From NCBI RefSeq assembly GCF_905147045.1, contig NC_065906.1, positions 9,610,001-9,674,000 of the forward strand: 64,000 nucleotides of DNA, given 5' to 3'. A model generated the notes under the pieces. The model had not been told where the DNA came from and searched no databases. It was given only the letters and a program-made list of their open reading frames with translations. Shown here in pieces: positions 11,713 to 22,984 of the stretch (positions are counted from its first letter, which is position 1; each line of letters begins with the position of its first letter). The stretch is from Nymphalis io (lineage: Eukaryota; Arthropoda; Insecta; Lepidoptera; Nymphalidae). Both the position numbers and the translations under genes were made by a program.

Positions 11713-11763
11713 TTTGTAGATTGAATTAATTATTAATTAGTCAAATAAATCCCTAGTCAGTGA

Positions 11764-12036
11764 AAAATGGCACAGCGGTTAGAGTTTGTGAGTCTTAACT
11801 GATAATTAAAAGGTTCAAATCTATGCAGACACCACTATTTTCATGTGCCTTATTTGTGTTTACAACTCATCTCGTGTTCAGCAGGAAAACATCGTGAGGA
11901 AACCTGCATGTTTCACTGAAATAATGCCACATGTGTATCCACAAACCCGCATTGGAGACGCAAGGTATTTCATCCTCTAATCCTTCTCCTCAAAGTAAAA
12001 AAAGGCCTTAGCACAGCAGCGGGACATTTACTAGAT
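11764..12036 (+). repeat. SINE-A, old full-length copy
   Basis: A diverged head (AATGGCACAGCGGTTAGAG, B box AGGTTCAAATC), then TTTCATGTGCC, CATCTCGTG, ACATCGTGAGGAAACCTGCATG, CCGCATTGGAG, CCTTCTCCTC, and the tail GGCCTTAGCACAGCAGCGGG. Confidence 0.75.
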
Positions 12037-12509
12037 GATACTTTACTTTACTTTTAATTTAACAGAGAAAAATATATATCTTAACATTATGGACGTATTT
12101 TGATAACAGTAATAAGTATAAACTGCCTTCTAGCGTCATTTAAGTAAAGAACATTTTATTAAAACACACTCAATATTTCCTTCTGAAAAGGGAAGGACAG
12201 ACTTCTAAAATGTTTTAAAGTAAAAATATTTTTTCTTTAACCTATCTCCTTTGGTTATTAAATTCTTAATATAAAAAAGCATTTTAAAGTAATCGGAGTA
12301 AGGCTTTTAATAAAACCTTTCCGGTTTTAATTAAATTTTAACAAAATTGTAGCCTTTTATTATTATTAAAATATACGTTTTTAATAGTAATACCAAAATC
12401 GTGATAATATTGCAAAATGGTAAGGTTTGTTGCGATATTCGAGTATTTTTTTAAAGGATAATCAAAGGACTTAAGTTTTTCTATCGTTAAGTCAATTCTT
12501 TTATAAGCA

Positions 12510-12655
12510 TATTTGGTGGTAGAGCTTTGTGCAATCTCGTTTGGATAGGTACCACCTACTCTTCATATATTCTACTACCAAACAGCAATACTTAATATTG
12601 TTCAGTTCCGGTTTGGAGGCCCAGTGTAATATATTAATGGCACAAGGGACATTAT
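12510..12655 (+). repeat. Element C, 3'-truncated
   Basis: Starts at the usual 5' end (GGTGGTAGAGCTTTGTGCAATCTCG) and continues through TTCTACTACCAAACAGCAATAC and GTTCCGGTTTGGAGG to GGCACAAGGGACAT, where it passes into AT-rich DNA. The 61-codon minus frame is a shadow. Confidence 0.75.
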
Positions 12656-14337
12656 ATTTATAAAATTTAAATTTTTTAATAAGCAAAGACTAGATCTCCG
12701 GAACTTTATAAAAGAAATGAATCAGCCAGATTATGTAAGAAGTCAATCGACTTTGCGTAGTAGGGAATTTGTTGTCGAAATTTTTATTGATATTGTTAAT
12801 ATTTAAATACCATTTTAAGTGTAGACAAGAGTTTGAAGATGGAATTTTATTCTGTTAACACTATTTTTTTTGCTTTTAGGATAAAATAAATGTCATCGTT
12901 TTTGGGTTAATTTTATTGTTAATTCCGTTTAAATATACGCTATTATAGGATATTATGAATCTTTTAGGTTGGTCCATACTGTTCAAAATATAAAAAAAAT
13001 ACAAATCCATAATTAATCTTTCTACCCTTATATGGAATAAGGGTAGAAAATTATATAGAATAAGTGTATTTTTAGATTAAAAATGGTTTACTATACAAAT
13101 ATAACCAGTCGATTGAAAACAAAATCATCCAAATCGATTCCCATTAGGCAAAGAAATCACAAAACAAACACAAATAATCTAGCTGATAGAATTTACTTTT
13201 GGACTCTAATAACACATGCACAAATAAAGTCGAAGACATTGCCTCTTCTTTTGTGCAGTAGTAAAGTAAAGATGGCGGGGTCAATGATCAAATTGACGTG
13301 TAACAATCAATAACAACAATGATCGATTTGGTTGAGAAATCGAATGATTATGAAACTCGCTTCAACGTTAGAACGTTCTAGAGGCCTGTAAATGGAACGA
13401 AAATATTTTTGTTAGTTTTTCCCTCGAATGTCGTCTCCCCTCTGAAATTTGATTCGGAGACGGCTTTAGAATATAGAATTTCTTTTTAGCGAACACTCTG
13501 AGAAAAAGAAAAATTGTTTAAAAATTAACGTCAGGATTTTGAAATGTTTTCCAAATAGGAGAACCTTTTAGATACGTGTACTATTTCATATTGTTTTGTG
13601 TGGGTGTCTTTTTTATTAAAATTACTTTACGTTATATTTGTGGATCTTACATAGCTCGTGTAGAATAATGGTTGGATAAAATATCATTGTATCATTTATT
13701 ATGTTGGTGAAGTGATCACAAAAGCATTAAATGGGTAAGAATCATGTTTAACCTGGTTAACCGTGGTAACCCCACGGGACTCTCTCACTGCTCTCCAAAG
13801 CTTGATGAAGGGTTGTCCAGTGGGTTTCATTATTTCTAATGAGGTGCTATTGAAGCCAAATAATGATATCGTTTTAATATTCTTTATTTAAACGCAATCT
13901 ACCAAATAAAATTACATAACTATAACTAAACTTATAGTTGAAAAAATCTAAGTCTTGACGATGACATTTTTAGACTTTTATGGGTAAATCCATATAAAAC
14001 TTTCAAGTAATTTTAAAAATAAAGAAGTAATTTTAAAAAGTCAAAAGAAAAAAAATATCTAAAAATCTGCGTTAAAAGAATCCTTCAACAAAGCGAAACG
14101 TACTGAATACAACTCCGATTCGAAGGCCATTTGGTATAACCGTTTCTCTTCACGTAAAAGTGCGCCCGACACGTTTTTACAAAGTTTATTTAAGTAAATT
14201 TACACATACCATTTTAGAGTAATGCCTTTCGTCACATTCAAACCCTCGTAAAACTTTCCAGGGTTAAATGCATTTTCGTATGTAAACGGGTATAAAGCTA
14301 AGACTATTCATAGTGTTTCTTTTTTACTATAAGCTTT
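12656..14337. other. Unrecognised AT-rich DNA
   Basis: One perfect 13-nt hairpin at 13019-13049 (loop ATGGA). The 76-codon plus-strand frame at 13083 is low-complexity and unconvincing. Confidence 0.45.
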
Positions 14338-14675
14338 ACTTGGTGGTAGCACTTTGTGCAAGCCCGTTTGGGTAGGCACTACCCGCTCATAATACATTCT
14401 ACCACTTTATTATAAAAAATAAAAAACAAATAACAGGACATTTTTTAAGAGGTCTGTCTCATAATATGGGGCGAATGTAAGATGAGCCACCACTCATACG
14501 TAGAAGCCGAAGACAGAACCTAAGAATATAATAGTACCCTATTATATACCCCTAGCACTTATCTGTATGGGCGTATAGATCGATTGGTGAATGTTTTTAC
14601 GTTAGGGATTATAAAATACACGGAATAAAATCCTTATTTTACCCTTACGAAGTCAGGACGGCTAGCTATTAATTA
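14338..14675 (-). repeat. Composite element E (C-type module plus RTE-like end)
   Basis: Plus-strand order: the element C 5' module (GGTGGTAGCACTTTGTGCAAG to TTCTACC), then GATGAGCCACCACTCATACGTAGAAGCC, TAGCACTTATCTGTATGGGCG, TAGATCGATTGG, TTATAAAATACACGG, and an end ACGAAGTCAGGACGGCTAGCTATT. On the minus strand that end looks like an RTE-type 5' end (CTAGC..GTCC..ACTTCGTA). The second copy at 33746-34377 has the same order. Confidence 0.6.
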
Positions 14676-15115
14676 GAGTTTAGTTATTAATAAGATCATG
14701 AAAATCTTGTTAATAACAAAATAACCAAAAAGAAAAATATATACCTAGTTTTTACTTAAACCTAATTTTTAATTAAACTTTAAAAATAAAAGTAACTTTA
14801 ATTAAAAAAATAAATTTGTAACATTACGGCTTAACAAAGTACTTTGGTTGAAAATGAATGCTTATTAAGTTATATAACTATAGGGCATTCGTTTGTTACT
14901 CTATGAATATTTATAATATCTACGAAATTAAGAGCAAAATAATTGCATCGAAACAAACCACGAACTATTTAAATCAACACGGTTTTGATTAACTTTGAGT
15001 AAACAACAGTTAATTAAAGACCGTCAAAATCAGCTAACGAATTGCTATATAAAATTATATATTCTCGAATTTGATTTCATTTGTATGTAAATAAGTAGGT
15101 TTTGAGTAGTAGGTT

Positions 15116-15160
15116 TTAGTGCAAGCCTTGCTGGGTCCATTCGCTCATAAGTTCTTATAT
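15116..15160 (+). repeat. Element C 5' fragment, weak
   Basis: GTGCAAGCCTTGCTGGGTCCATTCGCTCATAAGTTCT resembles the element C stretch GTGCAAGCTCGTCTGGGTAGGTACCACCCACTCATCAG, with gaps. Confidence 0.35.
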
Positions 15161-15334
15161 AAATGGTGAATGAAGTTACAGACAAAATGGAATATCAGCA
15201 ATATTTTGGCAATCTGAAGTCGTCGAGTCTATTCAAATTCTTACAATTGCACTGTTTGCATATTCAAGTTTTTTTTAGGATATTTTAATTTATCAAAGGA
15301 CACTAGAAAAAAACACATATTATGTTAATGCTTG

Positions 15335-15395
15335 TTCAGATTTTAACCCGTGACCTCGGTGTCAGATTTTTGTAATCTCACCTCTGTCTCTGTGT
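15335..15395 (-). repeat. tRNA-like SINE head remnant, weak
   Basis: The minus strand has CTGACACCGAGGTCACGGGTTAAAATCTG, similar to the B-box part of SINE-F (CCGAGGTCCTGGGTTCAAATCCT). The rest is not recognisable. Confidence 0.3.
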
Positions 15396-17054
15396 TTTTA
15401 TTAATAATGTTGCCTGAACCTAAATTGAGCGTCCCTTGTTTAATTCTAAAGTAACCTATGTTTGTTGTTTTGAAATAACGTAAACATATGAGTAGGACAT
15501 TTTACGGTGCCCTTCCCAAAATGGATACGGAAGGGTGAAAATGTTACGGTCGTAATATTTTTACAACCAAATTTATTGTATGAAAATTATACGAAAAGCA
15601 GATAAAAAGTCAATGTGTTATTATTAAAGGAAAACTTCAACAGCTGCTTTGATGAAAAACATAAATAAGCGAAGTATTAAAAAAAAATTTAAAATAAAAA
15701 AAATTATACAACCCATTGAATCTATCGACTTGAGAAAACAATGGATTATATTTTGATCTGTATTTCTAAGCTCGTAGAGTCTATAACTTAAGGATGATAT
15801 TATAAACGTACCTCATACAGTAACATTGTTATTCCATTAAATGTAGAGTGTTATAAAAATATTATTTACAAAGAAAACAGCGTTTGACGTGAGAAGCGTA
15901 TTTCACCTAAATAATAACCAGATCCATAATAACTTAGCCACGCAGCCATTTCAAAAGGCAGGAAGGCAAGATTGCGATGCCAATGTATAATTTTATTGCT
16001 ATTTTATGGATACTGTTTAAGTGTATGGAATCAGATGGTTGGTTTAAAGTAAATGTATGAGCCTCCTTTACTGCCGCTAGTAAAATGGAATAACGCGGTT
16101 CGAGTCATATTTCTTATTTATTACTGAACATGTCCTCAACTTAGTCCGCACATTGATTTTAATATAAATAATGTGGAACATAGGTTTGATAGAATAAACA
16201 AACACGATGACAGACTTAGAAGATATGATACAGGAATTCTGATACGGATAAAAATTTCTGATACCGTAAACAAGAATTCGTTTAAATTGTTAAGTGTCAT
16301 GATTTTAGAAAATATTCCATTTTTATTGGTTCATTGATTTTTTGCAGTTCTTCATCATCTTTTATCACAATGATATTATAAGATCACATATGACATCATC
16401 TGTTAATTATTGTTAGTTAAATACAAAACAGGACATTGAGCACAATCGCAAACAATAATAATGACCAAAATTGTATGCATCTTGACAAATTAAAAAAAAA
16501 AATATCTTCTAATAATTGCGTAAAATGATTTTACGGTATTGACTTAATCCATAACATAAGGTGACGTAAGATTACAATTTATATTGATAAGTTTTAATTT
16601 AATATTATTTCTGTGGACTAAAATTAATTAAGGGTAAGATGAAGTAGCGAAGGTTTATGTAAGCAGCGTTACTTTATAACTAGAAAAATACAAAAACTAA
16701 TTTTGATTTAAAAATACTTGATTTTGTCTAAATCTGTATAAATATCAAATATAAAATTAGTTCTTACCTTACTGAAGCGAAAACTAAATCAAGCAAATAG
16801 AAATATATAGGGGACCATTAAACGGGAACCTAATTTAATAGACTTCATCTTGAAACTTCCAAATCAATTTGTTATTGGTAAATTCACGTACATAAGCTTA
16901 GATAAATAAAAACATACACGTCAAACATATAACTATCTCTTTTTTTTAAGTAATATTGATATTGAAATCATCAAAATGAAATCCATATACAAATTGAAAC
17001 GTTGAGTCGAAATTCATACGTCAGAGATGTCTGCATACTAACATTTGTTTTTAA
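15396..17054. other. Unrecognised AT-rich DNA
   Basis: Nothing supported on either strand. Confidence 0.45.
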
Positions 17055-17255
17055 TTGGTAGGTGCCGGTCTACCTAAATGGGCCACCTGATAATAATTCT
17101 TCATTGTCACCCATAGACATTACATATCTACATCGCCACTGCATCACCAACCTTGGAAACAAAGACGTTTTGTCCGTTATGCCTGTAGTAACACTGGCCC
17201 TACCAATAAATAAAGTACTTTTATTATACTATTGCTGTTAAAACAATATAACTGG
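17055..17255 (-). repeat. Element C, old copy
   Basis: AATGGGCCACCTGATAATAATTC, CCCATAGACATTACATATC, TGCATCACCAACCTTGGAAAC, TGCCTGTAGTAACACTGGCCC and an ATTGCTGTT block follow element C order in reverse. The terminal poly(A) is eroded. Confidence 0.7.
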
Positions 17256-17976
17256 GTTTTGCTACATTACATATAATGTTATATTTAGAGAAAAAAAAAA
17301 TAAGAACAGTTCTTAAAAATGATCAAGCGAACAAAAGGATCAACAACTGACGAAAAAAATGCGTTTGTTGCAAAATATAAACATTGATATTGACCATGCC
17401 CAGGCTATTAGGCCACTCTCCAAAATTGTTGTATAATTTTATTATCATTTTATGCAACCTCCCCATACCCTACTGTTACTTTTAGTGAGGTATAATGCGA
17501 CGAATTTAAATTGATCACTTGATTTGTGGTTGTTCTCTTTGTTTATCATAAGTAAAATTATATTTATTTACATTTAAAACGCATTTATATAAAAAAATAT
17601 TTTTTTTATATAGAAATAAAAGTTAGTTTTTACATCTACTTCAATTAATTTATTCATTCCTAAAGCATTATTTACCAGTCAACCCTAAATTATAGATATA
17701 TAATGGTGCAAATAATAAAAAACGGAACAAAATAATTAAACAACTCACATTTTGTAATTTTAAATATCATCATGACAAAAGTTAACACACATAATACAGC
17801 CAAATCAGCTTGGAGACGATTTTGCGTTTGTAGTAGTGTACCGTCAGCAGATAAAAATAAACAATTATTAAAGTATTGAACTAAATCAAGAAAATAATAA
17901 AGGTGCCGCAAATGTTACAAGCTTAAATATAATATAAGACCAGTAAAGTATTCCATCGTTGCACAGAGGAATCTTT
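17256..17976. other. Unrecognised AT-rich DNA
   Basis: A minus-strand 73-codon frame at 17690-17911 is AT-rich and motif-free. Confidence 0.4.
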
Positions 17977-18127
17977 GCAAAGAGAAGAGAGCAAAGAAGT
18001 TTAGCATATAGCATTCGCACCACGCTGCTCGAGTAGCAAATTTTCATTCGCCACTTGCAGTTTTCTAAACGATGTTTTCTTTTACCGTCGAGCACGTGAT
18101 GAATCAACCACTGGGCTATCTCGGCTC
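17977..18127 (-). repeat. SINE-A, internally deleted
   Basis: CACCACGCTGCTCGAGTAGC, TTCTAAACGATGTTTTCTTTTACCGTCGAGCACG and CCACTGGGCTATCTCGGCTC keep SINE-A order. The B-box region between ATGAAT and CCACTGGG is deleted. The 81-codon minus frame here is a shadow. Confidence 0.7.
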
Positions 18128-18187
18128 TCATGCTATGTGAATGAATGATCTCATAAAACAGAATGATGAAAATGAAAGAAAAATAAT

Positions 18188-18248
18188 GTTTTTTTTTTTA
18201 TATTCGCCGGGAGGGCAAATGACTCTACTCCATCTGATGGTAAGTGTA
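18188..18248 (-). repeat. Element C-like 3' end
   Basis: T10, then ATTCGCCGGGAGGGCAAATG..CCATCTGATGGTAAGTG, like the poly(A)-proximal end of element C, but only about 60 bp and diverged. Confidence 0.5.
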
Positions 18249-19767
18249 TGTTTCTTTGTTCGAAATCTAGGAACTAGAAATATATTTTTAATTGTTTAAC
18301 GACACGCTCTAAGGACTTCTATTAGTTAGTTACTCTAATAAAGACTGGAAATTTTATTGAGCTGAAGCCGGAATGCAAGAAAGTGATATTTTATTATTAT
18401 ATTTAGTATATCACGTTTTGCAATGACTACGACTCCCGATATCAGAGAAAATATAAAAAACTTAAATGAAACCTATTGCACCCTATAACCTAATGAAGAC
18501 TTCTTAAATATATATATATATACATCGCTATTATTTCAATCAGCTGTAAATAATTAATTTGTTTCATTATTTATCGTTTACATTCAAAGTTATAAATTGT
18601 GAACATTTATGTATGTCATATAGGTGAAACCTAATTAAAGGAGGAATACGATCTACCTGTCACAGAAAATATTGATAGCGTGATTTAAGTTTGCCAGGCA
18701 CGAAATACCAAAACGTTCAAACTATAAAAAAATATTTTAATTGACATTGATTAATTTATTGAATTGACATATTTGTTCTACAATATAATTATATTTGTAA
18801 TTGTAAATTTTTTTGCTATTTTCATTGTCAAGACATGCTTTTTAAAGTGCATAATTTGTGTATCAGTTTCCCTATATCAGTAGACGGGGTAATTAATATT
18901 CTATTAATTGTAATACGGTACGGCATTGGCCGTACTGTTCAATAAATTATTTGTTTTGAAACGTATTTTTTGATAACACGCAAATATCGCATTAACAAAG
19001 ACGTCTGCGATTACTAATAGAATGTTATTGTCCACGTTTCGTTTCCCCATAATTTTCCCCAAAATATTTTACTTTACCAGTATTTTTTTTTATATACCAG
19101 TTTTTTTTTTCAATATCAAAACACGGCTACAAAATGGACTTGCCTACATATAAATTGATTTGTTGTTGTCTGATTTTTCTTTAATTTTTCTTAGGTAACA
19201 CCTATTTATTTTATTAATTCTGTATTTATTGTCGTAAGAAACCTCCTCAATGAAGTAACCCAAAAAATTCTTCGTATTGAATTCAACGACACTTATTGAA
19301 TTTATTTCTCTACTTAGTACGTATTTTAAAAAACATTCTTGCCGTTCATTAGTGACCGTGACAGGCAACTCTGTAAAACAACGGGAAAACACAAAAAAAA
19401 AAATATAAATGTTTATTAAATTTAATATATAATACTTGATGGTTCGAGATTATGAATCGCATAAATAAGATCTTTGGTGCTAGTTCATACAATTATTATA
19501 AAAATCACAGGTTTTGAAAATGTGGAGGAATTTGATTAATCGATTATAAAGAAAAGAGTACAACGAACATCTTCGCTTCCATAATAATAAGTGAGTTTCA
19601 AAGAAGCCTTAAAAGTAAAAAAAGATCAAGGAAAAAATATATTATTAAGGGTTTTAAAATAACACGCCGGTTACGAATTAATTTAACTTAGTCTAAGTAA
19701 AGTTAGCTAATATTTGTTTTTAAAAATGATTAAGGCAAAAAGATGATGATGATGAATTCAAAAGGGA
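18249..19767. other. Unrecognised AT-rich DNA
   Basis: No supported gene. The minus-strand 82-codon frame at 19144-19392 has no motif I recognise. Confidence 0.45.
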
Positions 19768-20071
19768 GGAGAAAGTCTAGTCCCCTTTTTACTATCGAAC
19801 GGCCAGGCAAACGCGACCAAAGTGCCATAGGTACACAGTGGAAATTCTCCGCCTACGTACGAAGCGCTTTGAGTCTACATTCATCATTCGCACTGCGAAA
19901 CTTTGGAATGCTTTGCCTGAGTCCGTATTTATCGATAGGTTCAATCTTGGTGTCTTCAAATCCAGAGTAAGGTTTCTTATAGGCAAGCGTGCTACATCTT
20001 AGATCATGTCGATGCTTACATCAGGCAAGTCAACGGTCAAACGCTGGCCTATTAATAGTAAAAAAAAAATA
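19768..20071 (+). pseudogene. CR1-like LINE ORF2 C-terminus and 3' UTR
   Basis: One frame reads TKRFESTFIIRTAKLWN, LPESVF, FNLGVFKSRVRFLIGKRATS and stops at 20000-20002. A 3' UTR (ACATCAGGCAAGTCAACGG, AACGCTGGCCTATTAATAG) and poly(A) follow. This is the standard end of a CR1/jockey-like LINE. The 75-codon frame that starts at 19743 is the wrong frame. It shares its 3' UTR with the copy at 38519, but not with those at 6905 and 20755. Confidence 0.75.
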
Positions 20072-20388
20072 GTGCGACCTTTTTTAACCAATTCTGAGGG
20101 GAAAGACAAAATATATTATTTGATATTATAGTTAATCTTATTTATTTAAATTAAGTATAATTACACATCAAACTCACAATTTTAAATACATTTAAAGCGA
20201 AATATTTTCTAAATAAATAATATAATTGATAATGATAACCTAAAAATCATTCAGTCTGTTATTCACAAAGTGGTTGCTGGCTTAAGATTTCAACTGGTTC
20301 GTCTTTAGCGAGTTTGTTTCCAAGTTATTTAAAACTTAGTTCACAGTTTTCTGAGCTTTCTTTATTTGAGAAAACTGAGATTGTAACC

Positions 20389-20444
20389 AGCTACAATCAA
20401 ATCATTTTGATATATATATATATATCAAAATGATTTGATTGTAG

Positions 20445-20446
<2 letters not shown>
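20389..20446. repeat. Perfect 58-bp palindrome
   Basis: 20389-20417 is exactly the reverse complement of 20418-20446. The arm runs AGCTACAATCAAATCATTTTG and then a TA run at the centre. The right arm passes straight into a long TA array. Confidence 0.95.

Positions 20447-20533
<87 letters not shown>
20446..20533. repeat. TA microsatellite
   Basis: About 88 bp of (TA)n with a single C, between the palindrome and a truncated element C. Confidence 0.95.
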
Positions 20534-20753
20534 CATTGGCATTGTGAGAAATGTTAACCATCGCTTACATCACCAATGCGCCACCAACCTTGGGAAGTAA
20601 GATGTTATGTCCCTTGTGCCTGTAATTACACTGGCTCACTCACCCTTCAAACCGGAACACAACAATACCAATTATTGTTGTTTTGCGGTAGAATATCTGA
20701 TGAGTGGGTGGTACCTATCCAGACAAGCTTGCACAAAGCTACCACCAGTAAGC
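20534..20753 (-). repeat. Element C lacking its poly(A) end
   Basis: Begins inside the element at TTGGCATTGTGAGAAATG and continues through CGCCACCAACCTTGGGAAG to GCTTGCACAAAGCTACCACCAG. The poly(A)-side 60 bp is replaced by the TA array. It abuts a LINE remnant directly. Confidence 0.85.
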
Positions 20754-20754
20754 T

Positions 20755-21220
20755 TGAAGCTTTGGATTCAGTGGATCGTCGTGCTAGAAGGCTCATTGGC
20801 GACCAGACACTGGTCACAAAACTCCAGACCTTAGAACGTCGTCGTAAGGTTGCCTGTCTGTCGGTATTCTACAAGATATATTTCGGAGAGTGTGCTCAGG
20901 AACTATTTAATTTGGTTCCCCCGTCACCTTTTTACCATAGAACGTAGTTGACGTATTTAAGACACGTACGAAACGATTTGCTTCCTCGTTTCTGATACGC
21001 ACCACCAAGGTCTGGAATACCCTCCCGACCTCCATTTTCCTCCCACCACCTATGTGGGGAAAATGGAGGTCGGGATATATATACGTATATATGTATGTGG
21101 GTACCTTCAAGTCTAGAGTGAATAGGCATCTTCTAGGCAAGCGCGCTCCATCTTAGACTGTATTTCACTTTCCATCAGGTGTGATAACAGTCAAGCGCTA
21201 GCCTATGAATTAAAAAAAAA
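20755..21220 (+). pseudogene. CR1-like LINE ORF2 C-terminal remnant and 3' UTR
   Basis: The frame reads LDSVDRRARRLIGD, TLERRRKVACLSVFYKIYFG and LVPPSPFYHRT, then breaks near 20944. It resumes as VVDVFKTRTKRFASSFLIRT and KVWNTLPTSIF, is interrupted by an inverted insertion (21059-21101), and ends GTFKSRVNRHLLGKRAPS with a stop at 21154-21156. The 3' UTR has CCATCAGGTGTGATAACAG, then poly(A). Order and motifs match the end of CR1/jockey-like reverse transcriptase ORFs. The 123-codon frame at 20576-20947 is an accidental fusion of element C with this LINE. Confidence 0.8.
21024..21101. repeat. Templated inverted insertion in the LINE
   Basis: 21024-21040 is repeated in perfect inverted form at 21058-21074, followed by a TA-rich tract. 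The inserted block 21059-21101 is bracketed by the direct repeat TATGTGGG (21051-21058 and 21094-21101). Confidence 0.9.
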
Positions 21221-22984
21221 GTAAAAATCATAAGCTAAAGAATTTGTAGCTCATCGTATAGCTAGTTTGTGAACATCAGATGTGTCTGTGTGAATATGGC
21301 CACAGATGGGGCTTTTACTTTGGCGTTTTAAATTTGAACTTGGATTTTGCGTGTATTGTGTAAAACAAAGTTTGAAGCGATATAAACCAGTTTGGAATCG
21401 AGGCTATTTAATTATTATTATTAAAAAAAGTTCTGTTTAACTTCTTGTCGGTTCTCTTAGATTTAATCTGTATTATCGTAACATTGGCTTCGTCATGTTT
21501 ACTGTTATGATAAAATTATTAAGTTAAAACTTGAAAATGGTTCCAAGAGGCTAATTCAATGTGTTTTGAAAATAAACTAATTTGAGTGCAATTAGAAAAA
21601 TATTTAAAGGTTTGCAAGGTTTTATTGTATATGTGTTCAAATACTATTCTATTTTTTTAATAATATTATATATTTATTTTACAAATTATTATGTATACAT
21701 GGACATTTAGTCCTTTACTTATATGCATTACAGTTATGTACGAATTCAATGAGTACAAGCGCCTAGGCAGAGCCTGTATCTCAGATACTAGTCTTTTCCG
21801 ATGACGTTATTTAATTTGAAAATTTGCATCTTAATTTTAGAAAAATAGTCTATTGTCGGTAGAAGTATACATATGATAACATATTTTGTGACCTATTTAC
21901 AATATTAAGTCTGAAATATATATTTTATTTGTACAAAATATCTTAGCTGTAAGCATTATCTAATTAAACAAAGGACTGGATTTTATTTTTACTTCCATTT
22001 TTGAAAAACGATATTAACGGTACTACGCTTAAGTAAACATCAAACAAAAAAATAAGGAAATGGCTATTCGATTTCGTGATAAGAAAACGCTTTGAGTTCT
22101 TAAATCATAAATCTTTTTAATTTTACAGACGAAATATCTTCTCAAGTTCTAACATTAACAAAGCAGCGATTTAGCGATCCATTAAACATAATTACAGAAA
22201 AAATCTACAGCGCTTCAAGCGAATTATTGCGAGAAATAAAAACAAAACTTTTTTAATCACACAAAATGTCTGCCATAGAGGACTCGAGCTGATGGAACGT
22301 AACCAACTTTGTTACGAAGTCCTGTCGACGATTTTGTTTTTTAATTATTAAAGCCGGTTTGGATTAATATATATAAAAAAATCAATTATAACTTTTATGT
22401 CATATTTTTCGTTCAAATTATTTATAATAAATTTAAATTTAAAAAATGTCAAAAAATACCAATATCAAATTTACCATTCGCATGAGTGACTATCCGAAAA
22501 TCGCACGTAAACGCATCGGCATTGTTCTGTATTCAGCTCGCTCCAAGTCTATCAACTCACCTTGGCAACTCGATCTTTGAAGTTAAGTTTAAACCAGATC
22601 CATCAAAGGATTAATGTTTCCAGTGTTACAATTTAACATACCTGAAACAAAAAAAAAAAAACGTATTATTACTAAGAAAATAGGATCAAATATAAAATTT
22701 TTGTGACTTATAATTATGTTACCTATATTATATTACAAAAAAGTTTTTTCTCGAGCTCTCGACACAACCTTCTATTACACGATTAAGCTATTTTAAACTT
22801 ATGATAATAACCAATAAAGATTTTCTATAAAAACAAACACAAAACGAACATACATTTATCGTTCGACTAAACATTGCTCGACCGTTAAACGGCAGTGATC
22901 TAAATTAATATGGTGCAATATTGTCTGAACCTCAGCGATTAAGTGTCATATTTGTTAAATTTACATAATAGTTAAGTGTATTTC
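21221..22984. other. Unrecognised AT-rich DNA
   Basis: No supported gene or repeat. Confidence 0.45.
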
